Assembly: GCA_019057775.1 (NCBI GenBank)
Contig: JAHLWT010000219.1
Coordinates: forward strand, 1 to 6,881
DNA length: 6,881 bases
Direction of reading: 5' to 3'
Origin: Promethearchaeota archaeon
GTDB lineage: Archaea; Asgardarchaeota; Lokiarchaeia; Sigynarchaeales; SOKP01
The translations under genes were made by a program, and so were the position numbers. Shown piece by piece: positions 1 through 6,401 of the stretch (the first letter of the stretch is position 1; each line of letters opens with the position of its first letter). Below the pieces are notes generated by a model that was not told where the DNA came from, made no database searches, and saw nothing but the letters and a program-made list of their open reading frames with translations.

Positions 1-215
<215 letters not shown>

Positions 216-482
216 CATATATCTATAATATATAATATAAAATAACTAATCATCCATACTATGAAATTATATCATAAGTAATTTAATAGAACTACTAATC
301 TACTATATTTTAGGTTTCTTAATTTTTCACTACCTCTAAACAGATTCATTATTTTTCTTTTTTATTATCCCATCTAATCTTATCTTCAAATATTATCAAT
401 TCCTAAGAAATAAAGGTATAGCCGATATCAAATGTCTTTCTAATTTCTTTTATTAATAATAATGAATGCCTTATAACCAAAT

Positions 483-507
483 AAAAAAAGTTCTATTTGT
501 ATAGAAC
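483..507 (-). terminator. Candidate intrinsic terminator, minus strand
   Basis: Read on the minus strand, the 7-bp perfect stem GTTCTAT/ATAGAAC (507-501 and 496-490) with the 4-base loop ACAA is followed directly by seven T residues (489-483) and then ATTT. This is the layout of a rho-independent terminator, although the stem has only two G-C pairs. It would end a leftward transcript coming from 520-790 before it reaches the tRNA. The same bases are also part of a half-site cluster shared with the repressor promoter region, so an operator role is the competing reading. Confidence 0.4.
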
Positions 508-520
508 ATTTCTTTGTTCT
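490..520. promoter_or_regulatory. Left AGAACA/TGTTCT half-site cluster (candidate operator)
   Basis: Three half-sites are packed here: aGTTCT at 490-494 (with flank), AGAACA at 503-508 and TGTTCT at 515-520. The last two form AGAACA-N6-TGTTCT. A similar arrangement, AGAACA-N7-TGTTCT plus two further TGTTCT copies, lies beside the repressor promoter at 6401-6442. The 12-base step between elements matches the 11-12-base steps there, close to one helical turn. This suggests a common binding protein, most simply the S24 repressor of this island. Against this, the cluster sits about 275 bases upstream of the nuclease start and also makes a terminator-like hairpin. Confidence 0.3.
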
Positions 521-542
521 TAAAAAGTTTCTCTTAAATAGA

Positions 543-626
543 TTAAATGCTTAAAACACTTGTTAATAAACCATATAATGAATAAAAATCTATTCTCAAT
601 GTATTATAAATCTTTCTTCTTAACAA
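543..626 (-). CDS. Possible 27-residue micro-ORF (uncertain)
   Basis: On the minus strand the string AAAGGGGAG (640-632) is an unusually strong Shine-Dalgarno match for this AT-rich gap. Five bases after it comes a TTG codon (626-624) that opens a 27-codon frame ending in TAA at 545-543. The predicted peptide has a basic start (LRRKIYN) and a hydrophobic end (SLYGLLTSVLSI). About 35 bases after the stop lies the terminator-like hairpin at 507-483. Ribosome site, frame and terminator therefore sit in the right order for a tiny gene. No clear promoter was found, the start is not ATG, and the peptide matches nothing I know. It could equally be a remnant of an eroded gene or chance. Confidence 0.2.
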   Translation of the reverse strand: MLRRKIYNTLRIDFYSLYGLLTSVLSI

Positions 627-741
627 AAGAACTCCCCTTTATCACATTAATTCCAAAAAAATTTAAGTATTTACCGAAAGCTAAAAATTGCCTTACCAAC
701 CTTTTTTACCTTTTTCTATGGTATTTATATTAGGATAATTG

Positions 742-747
742 TATAAT
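742..747 (+). promoter_or_regulatory. Probable -10 box for the nuclease operon
   Basis: A perfect TATAAT lies 24 bases before the leader ATG at 771 and about 50 bases before the nuclease start. The bases at the expected -35 position (about 718-724, ATGGTAT) are a poor match to TTGACA, so the promoter would be weak or need an activator. Other TATAAT-like strings close by (734-739, 752-757) make the exact start of transcription uncertain. Confidence 0.4.
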
Positions 748-770
748 ATTGCATAATAAGGAATATACAA

Positions 771-791
771 ATGCGTAAAGATTATTGGTAA
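771..791 (+). CDS. Six-codon leader ORF (MRKDYW) ahead of the nuclease gene
   Basis: AAGGAA at 758-763 is a good Shine-Dalgarno sequence placed to serve the ATG at 771-773, not the nuclease ATG at 796. The frame reads MRKDYW and stops with TAA at 789-791, four bases before the nuclease start. The nuclease gene has no convincing ribosome site of its own and an in-frame TAA immediately before its ATG, so it cannot begin further upstream. Translation of the leader and termination-reinitiation could therefore set how much nuclease is made, a sensible place for a brake in a restriction system. This is inferred from layout only; the peptide itself may have no role. Confidence 0.35.
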   Translation: MRKDYW

Positions 792-795
792 ATAA

Positions 796-1971
796 ATGGA
801 AAAAAAAGATCTATTAAATATATTTAAATCTCTTGGGTTTACAATAAGTTATGATGCTGTACTTGGCAATCTAATAGAGATGGTGGCAGAAGATGCTTTT
901 GTCTTTACTACTATAACCGGTTACCCATATTTGATAAATGAATATGGGATAGGAGTGAAAGGTAGAAGTGAAGTTTTTATACATAGGTCCGTCTTTCAAA
1001 ACGAATATTATATTTACAGCCCCGGACTTTTCACACGAGACATTAAAGGACATTTAAAAGAAGGGAACTCTGCGAGAAGATTAAAGAGGGAATATCCACA
1101 AATTTTTTCAGAAAAAAAATTTATCTATATACAGGATATATCTAAAAACGATTCAAGCAATATTGAAAGACAAGTTTATGAATATCTACTCCGAAACAAA
1201 AAGAATCCCGAAGATATTATATTGATGAAAAATTTTGAGACTGGAAGTACTGGTGAACCTTTTTTAGAATATCTTGCATCAATTTTGTTTATCAATCAGG
1301 GATACGTAGTGGAAAATCAAGCTCCTTGGTTTCAACAAGCTTTTAAATATCAGGACAAGGTAATAAATGGGGGAATACCCGATTTTTCTGCTTTTAAATC
1401 TTCAATTTTAAGCTATCTGAACAAGATGATAGCTACAACAAATGATAAAGGAATTTCTCTAACTCTACTACCAGTAATACGCAATTTCAGAAACATAAGA
1501 GAGATCCCTAGTGATATTTCTCTCGCTAAGCAAATGAATTATAAATTAATTTTGGGTGAAGCTAAAACAACTGCTTCTTCATTACCTTTTGCAATTAAAC
1601 AATTGCATCGGTATAAACAAATAAATTTAGTTAATGAATTGTATACAATAATTCCTGATGTAAGGAATAACGGAATTGATGAAATAGGAGAGATTTTTGT
1701 AAAAAACGATAAAGTACTCATTAACAAATCGGAAAAAAAACTTATAGTTGACAAAAATCATCAAACTATAGATAACGAATGGTGTGATAATTATATAAAG
1801 ATATTGTTACTTGGCAACATTGACTTTGATAAAATTGAGAATATTTTGAAGGAATACAGAATTAATTCGGGACAAAAGCCTTTGGAAAATTATGAAGCAC
1901 ATCATTTAATAGATTTTGTTCTGAATACACCAAATCACGCATTTTTTTCCACCTTTTTTAGGAGTTTGTAA
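796..1971 (+). CDS. PD-(D/E)XK restriction endonuclease, subunit 1
   Basis: This 391-residue protein is not one I can name, but its C-terminal half carries a clear PD-(D/E)XK nuclease core. Glu154 in 'GEPFLEYLAS' sits on the leading helix. 'GGIPDF' supplies Pro195-Asp196. After an insertion of about 55 residues, 'LILGEAK' gives Glu255 and Lys257, and a following helix begins 'KQLHRYKQ'. Asp196, Glu255 and Lys257 would bind the metal and catalyse hydrolysis of DNA. The first 150 residues are probably a DNA-recognition or partner-binding domain. The next gene begins inside this stop codon (TAATG), and two methyltransferases converge from the other side, so the role is almost certainly restriction. 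The start is fixed by a TAA directly upstream; the ribosome site is weak (see the leader ORF). No signal peptide or membrane segment is seen. The exact restriction type and target cannot be read from the sequence. Confidence 0.85.
   Translation: MEKKDLLNIFKSLGFTISYDAVLGNLIEMVAEDAFVFTTITGYPYLINEYGIGVKGRSEVFIHRSVFQNEYYIYSPGLFTRDIKGHLKEGNSARRLKREYPQIFSEKKFIYIQDISKNDSSNIERQVYEYLLRNKKNPEDIILMKNFETGSTGEPFLEYLASILFINQGYVVENQAPWFQQAFKYQDKVINGGIPDFSAFKSSILSYLNKMIATTNDKGISLTLLPVIRNFRNIREIPSDISLAKQMNYKLILGEAKTTASSLPFAIKQLHRYKQINLVNELYTIIPDVRNNGIDEIGEIFVKNDKVLINKSEKKLIVDKNHQTIDNEWCDNYIKILLLGNIDFDKIENILKEYRINSGQKPLENYEAHHLIDFVLNTPNHAFFSTFFRSL
1960..1964 (+). promoter_or_regulatory. Strong ribosome binding site for nuclease subunit 2
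   Basis: AGGAG lies six bases before the ATG at 1971, inside the last codons of the upstream gene. Together with the TAATG overlap, it fixes the start of the second gene. It also contrasts with the weak site of the first gene: subunit 2 can be translated independently and probably more strongly. Confidence 0.8.
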
Positions 1972-3044
1972 TGGCATATACAAGTGACTTAAGAATAAAA
2001 AATTATATAAAAGAAGTAGACAGAAAAATCAGACGGAGACTTAGAAAAAACCAGCTTGATAAGCGTCTATTCTTGAGAATATTTGATGAATCAAAAGAAG
2101 ACTCAAAACTTTGGGAAGAAGGAGGATTATCTTTTAAGGATCCTACAACTGGCGTTAAATTAGGATCTAATGATGCAGGATGGGCGATAGATAAAACAGA
2201 ACCTCTGGTAATTGTTGAAGGAACATGTGGAACCGAACGTGGTCAGTTCGGGGATGGACAATTAAATAGAGTTAGTCATTCTCTAGGTGTAGCAATAAAT
2301 GGGTATTTGGGAGTAATGATAGTTCCATTTCATGGACAATCGTTTATTAAAAAGGGCACAAAAAAAGATATTTTATCAAAAAAAATAAATTATAGCATTG
2401 CCGCTTTACACAAAGGATTAGTAGCGGTTGCATTAAATGTTTCAACGCAATTTAAGGGAAAATTTTTAATAATTGACTTATATGAAAAAAATACTCTAGA
2501 AATGTTAGTTTATTATGCTGTATTAAAACGTTTTCACTTACCCAATGAATTAGACAAAATAGTTGATTCAGTTATTGCGAAAATGACCACTTATTTAAAA
2601 GATTATCAGTTTGGTGCGAAAAGCAGGCAAGCAATAGAGACACTTTATGGTCTAAAAAATAATATACTCGCAAAGAATGTACGCTATTACACACAAAATT
2701 TAGCTGCATTAACAACTTCGGCCAAGCGGGATGGGCATGGTTTGTTGGGAAAGAATTTGATTGAGCTTTATGCATCTAAAAATATAAGATATTCAATTTT
2801 TATAAGACTAACAAAAAAAGATATTGATTTTTTAAAAAGACGAAGTTCTAAAGAGACAACTTTCCTTTTCAAAAATCCTCGGATTAAAGTAAAATGTTTT
2901 GATGATTTGATCTTTGAAGATTTAAAATTACAGGATAAAGTACAAAAGATGAGGGACAAAAACTTACACTTAAATACAGAAAAAAAATTAATGCAGGATA
3001 TTCAGATAGCTTTTAATGAAGGTAAAATAAAAATTAAAGAGTAA
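1971..3044 (+). CDS. Probable restriction endonuclease subunit 2, diverged nuclease-like fold
   Basis: The 357-residue product is not recognised by name. Residues 68-106 look like a nuclease core: acidic residues Asp68 and Asp74, then a hydrophobic strand 'PLVIVEGTCG' ending in Glu83, a glycine-rich loop, and a helix 'QLNRVSHSLG' comparable to the Gln-containing helix of PD-(D/E)XK enzymes. A strand 'YLGVMIVPFHGQS' follows. The lysine expected two residues after Glu83 is replaced by Thr85, so the site is either a variant or inactive. Other features are a very basic N-terminus (residues 8-32), a 'RDGHGLLGKNLIELY' segment near 253-267, and a lysine-rich charged C-terminus. It overlaps subunit 1 by one base and has its own AGGAG site, so the two are made together. 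The best reading is a second strand-cutting or specificity subunit of a heterodimeric enzyme. A separate accessory protein is the alternative. Confidence 0.65.
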   Translation: MAYTSDLRIKNYIKEVDRKIRRRLRKNQLDKRLFLRIFDESKEDSKLWEEGGLSFKDPTTGVKLGSNDAGWAIDKTEPLVIVEGTCGTERGQFGDGQLNRVSHSLGVAINGYLGVMIVPFHGQSFIKKGTKKDILSKKINYSIAALHKGLVAVALNVSTQFKGKFLIIDLYEKNTLEMLVYYAVLKRFHLPNELDKIVDSVIAKMTTYLKDYQFGAKSRQAIETLYGLKNNILAKNVRYYTQNLAALTTSAKRDGHGLLGKNLIELYASKNIRYSIFIRLTKKDIDFLKRRSSKETTFLFKNPRIKVKCFDDLIFEDLKLQDKVQKMRDKNLHLNTEKKLMQDIQIAFNEGKIKIKE

Positions 3045-3054
3045 ATTCTTTGAT
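3033..3054. terminator. Weak candidate bidirectional terminator between convergent genes
   Basis: ATTAAAGA and TCTTTGAT flank the 6-base loop GTAAAT, giving an 8-bp AT-rich stem (one G-U pair in plus-strand RNA, one mismatch in minus-strand RNA). On the minus strand it is followed by TTTTTATTTT. It covers the stop codons of both convergent genes, and there is no other space for terminators. Stability would be low. Confidence 0.25.
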
Positions 3055-4617
3055 TTCATAATTAAATAAAAGACGATTAATGATAAAATCAAACATATCA
3101 GATGGATTCAAATAGCCTTCCGAAATGGCCTCTTTCTTAAGTTGCTCTATCGATCTTAAATATTCAGCATTCTCTAACTTCTTAAGAACAATCCCCTTGT
3201 AATTAGGATCTTTGGTTAGATTGAAAACTAAGAAACATTGGGAGTGTTTTTTTGTTTTATGCTGACTTGACGTTTTGGATTTGGAGATTAATCTAATGGG
3301 TTTTTTAGATATTACTGGTTTTAACTTTGAATTAAAAAATGCATTTTGCAAATATCTCCAATGTTCGAGATTGGGATGGTGAAAAATTATAGTCATATAT
3401 TTATTCTTTTTTAATTTAGAATAACATTTATTCAGAAATATCTCAAACCTTTTAGAGTAATATTTAATATCTTTATTTTGAAAATCATTTACAACTAATT
3501 CGTCAAATATTTTTGTCTTTTTTTTGAGCCAACTTTCAAAAACTATATTAAGTTCAGAGTAACTTATTACATCAGAATAAGGAGGGTCAGTATATATATA
3601 ATCGATACTATTAGGTTTGATGCTTTCTAATCTATCGGCATTTTCTGAGATATATCTAACCTTGGATTTAGGTTTATGTAAAAATATTTGAGTGTTTCCT
3701 TGAATAACTGCATTATATTTATTTAAGAAATTAGTTACAACGTTTGTATCTTTTATTAATGGGGGAATATAAAAAGTCCCCATCTTTATAGATGTATTCT
3801 CATATTCGGCTCTATATCTACTCATAAGAGAAGAGTTGAACAAGATAGAAGTAAAAACAAACATGAAAAGTTGTTTTAATGTATTATTTTTTAAATTGCT
3901 AATTCTGTCATATATTATAGAAAGGACAGATAAATTCCTAGATGAGTATAATTGGTAAACTTTCTTAATCCCTCTTTTATAATTTCGCTTTGGCTCTTGA
4001 CCAAAGAAATCATCTTGAGGATAAAACTTATTTAAATAATCTTTTTTGTTAAATAATGCTAAATCCTCGAAATCGGGTTGCTTGTATTGTTTTTCTTTAG
4101 AGCATCCGCATAAATAGCATATTTTTAAAAGCTGAAATTCTTTAAAAATGTACTCCTTGTTAAAAGTAATCTTATCATGGGTATTTTTTAACATTAATTC
4201 CCCGCGATTTTCTTCAGTTAATCCATCTTTGCTTTGCCAAACCTCGCCAACGATAGAAAATCTCATAGGAACCGAATAACCACACTTTTTGCAATTCGTA
4301 AGATAATATTCTTCTAAACCTTTTAATAAGGCATCTTTTGTTTCTCTAATATTTAAAATATTTTTTTGAACGGAATAGTTCGTACAATATCCTTTTGATA
4401 TATGCATGCAGACAGGGCTTATATCGTTCAATATTACATTTCTACTTGTTTTTATAGCTGCTACACCAGTCATGCCTGTACCAGAAAAGGGATCTAGAAT
4501 TGTATCCTTCGGGTTAGAATATTTGGTGATAAAGCTTTCTATAGCATCTACTGGTTGTTTAGTCCAGTATGAATGCATGTTGAATATTTTACCTGCTTTT
4601 TTGTATAAGATATCCAT
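3034..4617 (-). CDS. DPPY amino-methyltransferase with zinc-ribbon-like insert (DNA modification)
   Basis: This 527-residue protein transfers a methyl group from AdoMet to an exocyclic amino group (N6-adenine or N4-cytosine). Residues 14-35 ('MHSYWTKQP...') form motif X. 'LDPFSGTG' at 41-48 is the AdoMet-binding motif I, and Asp65 in 'LNDISP' fits motif II. 'TDPPY' at 343-347 is the catalytic motif IV, followed by 'FHHPNLEHW' near 412-420. About 290 residues separate motifs I and IV, an order like that of alpha-class enzymes with target recognition in the middle. That insert holds two Cys-x-x-Cys pairs (109/112 and 167/170), a likely zinc ribbon, reminiscent of the zinc-ribbon adenine methylase group (COG1743). 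It starts one base after the upstream methyltransferase stop, with AGAG as a modest ribosome site. Its tail overlaps the nuclease gene by 11 bases. It would protect one strand of the host's target sites. Confidence 0.85.
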   Translation of the reverse strand: MDILYKKAGKIFNMHSYWTKQPVDAIESFITKYSNPKDTILDPFSGTGMTGVAAIKTSRNVILNDISPVCMHISKGYCTNYSVQKNILNIRETKDALLKGLEEYYLTNCKKCGYSVPMRFSIVGEVWQSKDGLTEENRGELMLKNTHDKITFNKEYIFKEFQLLKICYLCGCSKEKQYKQPDFEDLALFNKKDYLNKFYPQDDFFGQEPKRNYKRGIKKVYQLYSSRNLSVLSIIYDRISNLKNNTLKQLFMFVFTSILFNSSLMSRYRAEYENTSIKMGTFYIPPLIKDTNVVTNFLNKYNAVIQGNTQIFLHKPKSKVRYISENADRLESIKPNSIDYIYTDPPYSDVISYSELNIVFESWLKKKTKIFDELVVNDFQNKDIKYYSKRFEIFLNKCYSKLKKNKYMTIIFHHPNLEHWRYLQNAFFNSKLKPVISKKPIRLISKSKTSSQHKTKKHSQCFLVFNLTKDPNYKGIVLKKLENAEYLRSIEQLKKEAISEGYLNPSDMFDFIINRLLFNYEIKEFTL

Positions 4618-4618
4618 G

Positions 4619-5728
4619 TTATCTCTTTGTCATGATCAATATTCGATCATGCTTTTGTGTTTTTGTTCTTTTCTGTATAGATTTATTTATAGGAATCTCA
4701 TCTTGAATTATTGCATGAGATACAAACCCAACTTGTTCACTAATTACCTGCAAATCTTTCGCGGTATTTATTACTTTGTTTCCTCGAAAACAATCTCCTA
4801 GAATAAAAATACAATAACCACCTTTTTTCATTACTCTATGAATTTCGTATATGCATTTTGTGATTTCAGTTAAATAGGTGTCATACTTTTGAATCAACTT
4901 TTCTTTTAGAAGTTTATTCTCAACCTCATCGCAAAAACCAGCAATTGCTAATCGCAATCTATGTGAATTAACATAATCTAGAGTGTCATAATATGGTGGA
5001 CTCGAAATTACGTGATTGATGCTTTCTGTTTGTAAAGGTAGTTTTCGCGCATCAGCTTGATATATTTTTATATCCTCCATATTATCAAAATTCGTTTGAT
5101 ATGTCCGCTTTACTTTTTCTATTAACCTGGGTATCACTTCTCGATATTCCCCCTTATCGTCAGGCCTAGGTTTGAAAGGTAATGTCCAAGCGCATGGTTT
5201 CGATAAATGACCAGGCCTGTGCCCTTGACTGATTCCTATTAAACAGCCAAGAATAAAGTGTTTTTTTTCTTTTTTAAGTTTAGCAATAAGAAAAAGAATT
5301 TCTTTTAATGTTTTTGCATTATAATACTCTTTTACCCATTTAGGTATATTTTTAGTTGATAAATTTTTAGTGTTAATTTCAATATTATTTAAGTAGTCCA
5401 ATATTTCGTTTAAATTCTCTTTATTATCACTTTTTGCTTTAGAAATAAAGTAAGCATAAGGGTTTAAATCTATACCAATGGATTTACGTTCCATTAAAGC
5501 AGCTTCGGCGGGAATGGTGCCTATTCCACAGAAAGGATCTAAAATGATATCACCCTTTTTACTAGAGTATTTTATAAGAAAGTGTGCAAATGACGGCTTG
5601 ATTCTCCCGACATAAGGAGCTATTCGATGTAGCCAATTTCCCCAACTTTGAATACTGTATGGAGGAATTGTCCATTCGCGTTTACTAATTTTGTCAACTA
5701 CTTCTTTTGTAGAGCTGTATTTTGACAT
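4619..5728 (-). CDS. SPPY amino-methyltransferase (DNA modification)
   Basis: This 369-residue methyltransferase has the order X - I - II - IV: 'RIKPSFAHFLIKYS' (42-55), 'LDPFCGIG' (63-70), 'GIDLNP' (85-90) and 'SSPPYYDTLDYV' (242-253), then 'GGYCIFILGD' (303-312). SPPY is most often seen in N4-cytosine enzymes but also occurs in N6-adenine ones, so the base modified is open. The 150 residues between motifs II and IV probably carry target recognition. AAAGGA (5742-5737) gives a good ribosome site 8 bases before the ATG, inside the 16-base gap after the repressor gene. No promoter is evident between the two genes, so it is probably transcribed from the repressor promoter. It is clearly different in sequence from the downstream DPPY enzyme, which suggests that the two modify different strands or bases of one asymmetric target. 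Confidence 0.87.
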   Translation of the reverse strand: MSKYSSTKEVVDKISKREWTIPPYSIQSWGNWLHRIAPYVGRIKPSFAHFLIKYSSKKGDIILDPFCGIGTIPAEAALMERKSIGIDLNPYAYFISKAKSDNKENLNEILDYLNNIEINTKNLSTKNIPKWVKEYYNAKTLKEILFLIAKLKKEKKHFILGCLIGISQGHRPGHLSKPCAWTLPFKPRPDDKGEYREVIPRLIEKVKRTYQTNFDNMEDIKIYQADARKLPLQTESINHVISSPPYYDTLDYVNSHRLRLAIAGFCDEVENKLLKEKLIQKYDTYLTEITKCIYEIHRVMKKGGYCIFILGDCFRGNKVINTAKDLQVISEQVGFVSHAIIQDEIPINKSIQKRTKTQKHDRILIMTKR

Positions 5729-5744
5729 TTTTATTATCCTTTAT

Positions 5745-6344
5745 CTATATAGAGTAAGTGTAAACACCTTTTACTATCCCTACGATTCGGAAATCGTCAG
5801 AAGCAACAAAAGGTTGATATTTTGGATTATTAGAAATTAGTATTATCATATTAGTTTTTTGTATTTTTTTTATTAAGGCTTCGCCACTATTAATACAAAC
5901 AACAGTTGATCCATTTTCTGCATCTTTTGATTTCTGAACTATAACTAGATCACCGTCATTAATTTTAGGAATCATAGAATCGCCTTTAGCTTTAACCATA
6001 AAGGCTTCAGCAGAAGAAAAGCCTAAAATTCGTGACGAGATGGGAATGTGATCTACAGGATTTTCATCAAGTATTGTTCCGTTTGGTCCACAAAAGGTTA
6101 ATCCGTATAAATTCAAATATGTAATTTTTTTCTCCGGGGAATCTGCCAAAATTTGATAGTCTCTAGAGTTGCTTGGATTGCGTCTCAAATAACCTTTTTT
6201 TTCAAGTTGTTGTATATGATGATAAACTAAACTTGGTGAGGATAAATCTAGCTTTGCTTGAATTTCCCTAATAGTTAAAGGATCGGCAATAGTATCTTTA
6301 AGTATTTTTAATAATTGTTGCTGAGTTTTGTGGAGTCTTTTCAT
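5745..6344 (-). CDS. LexA/UmuD-type S24 self-cleaving repressor
   Basis: Predicted length is 199 residues from the ATG at 6344. Residues 5-55 form a winged helix in the LexA style ('DPLTIREIQAKL', then 'YHHIQQLEKKGYL'). Residues 80-199 are an S24 peptidase domain, with nucleophile Ser123 in 'GDSM' and general base Lys159 in 'ALIKK'; their spacing matches E. coli LexA Ser119/Lys156 to within one residue. The expected scissile bond is Cys85-Gly86 in 'LTFCGPNG', Cys-Gly as in UmuD, not the Ala-Gly of LexA. The protein should bind operator DNA and cleave itself when RecA filaments form. An ATG 63 bases upstream is rejected: its extra 21 residues would lie over the promoter, whereas GAGGG (6354-6350) serves the chosen start. 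It leads the methyltransferase operon. It may be a dedicated regulator of the island or simply the host lexA. Confidence 0.85.
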   Translation of the reverse strand: MKRLHKTQQQLLKILKDTIADPLTIREIQAKLDLSSPSLVYHHIQQLEKKGYLRRNPSNSRDYQILADSPEKKITYLNLYGLTFCGPNGTILDENPVDHIPISSRILGFSSAEAFMVKAKGDSMIPKINDGDLVIVQKSKDAENGSTVVCINSGEALIKKIQKTNMIILISNNPKYQPFVASDDFRIVGIVKGVYTYSI

Positions 6345-6369
6345 GAAAACCCTCTTATTATTTACTACT

Positions 6370-6394
6370 AGTACAGTATCACAAAATAAGTACA
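6370..6394 (-). promoter_or_regulatory. TGTACT direct repeats in the repressor promoter (candidate operator)
   Basis: On the minus strand TGTACT occurs twice, at 6394-6389 (in the spacer, just after the -35 box) and at 6375-6370 (overlapping the -10 box). The two copies are 19 bases apart, near two helical turns. The second lies in a TACT-N5-AGTA inverted repeat (6366-6378). Placement across the core promoter is ideal for autorepression. The motif is unlike the E. coli or Bacillus LexA boxes. Confidence 0.35.
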
Positions 6395-6401
6395 TAGTCA
6401 A
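6373..6401 (-). promoter_or_regulatory. Promoter of the repressor-methyltransferase operon
   Basis: The -35 box TTGACT (6401-6396) and the extended -10 TGaTACTGT (hexamer 6378-6373) are separated by exactly 17 bases. Transcription would begin near 6366, giving a leader of about 22 bases before the ATG at 6344 and supporting that start. The promoter is flanked by AGAACA/TGTTCT half-sites on one side and overlapped by TGTACT repeats, so it is probably regulated. Confidence 0.65.

Larger units (their letters stand above)
216..770. other. Long AT-rich intergenic region between tRNA-Pro and the nuclease genes
   Basis: This stretch of about 550 bases carries no recognisable gene. The part from 600 to 720 is pyrimidine-rich on the plus strand. 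What can be seen: a half-site cluster that also forms a terminator-like hairpin (483-520), a doubtful minus-strand micro-ORF behind a strong Shine-Dalgarno-like string (543-640), a TATAAT at 574-579 without a good -35, and the probable promoter of the nuclease operon close to 742-747. The region may be an eroded gene, since it is long for a compact genome, but no protein similarity survives that I can recognise. Confidence 0.6.

Noticed and set aside
578..733. 51-codon plus-strand frame beginning with MNKNLFSMYY
   Set aside because: It has no ribosome site, its ATG overlaps a TATAAT string, and the composition is what AT-rich non-coding DNA gives by chance.
800..807. A8 tract at codons 2-4 of nuclease subunit 1 as a phase-variation switch
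   Set aside because: Runs of this length are common in DNA this AT-rich, and several others occur in the window; there is no independent sign of switching.
4406..4801. 131-codon plus-strand frame opposite the two methyltransferases
   Set aside because: It is a shadow of two strongly supported minus-strand genes whose catalytic motifs are intact, and it crosses their junction.
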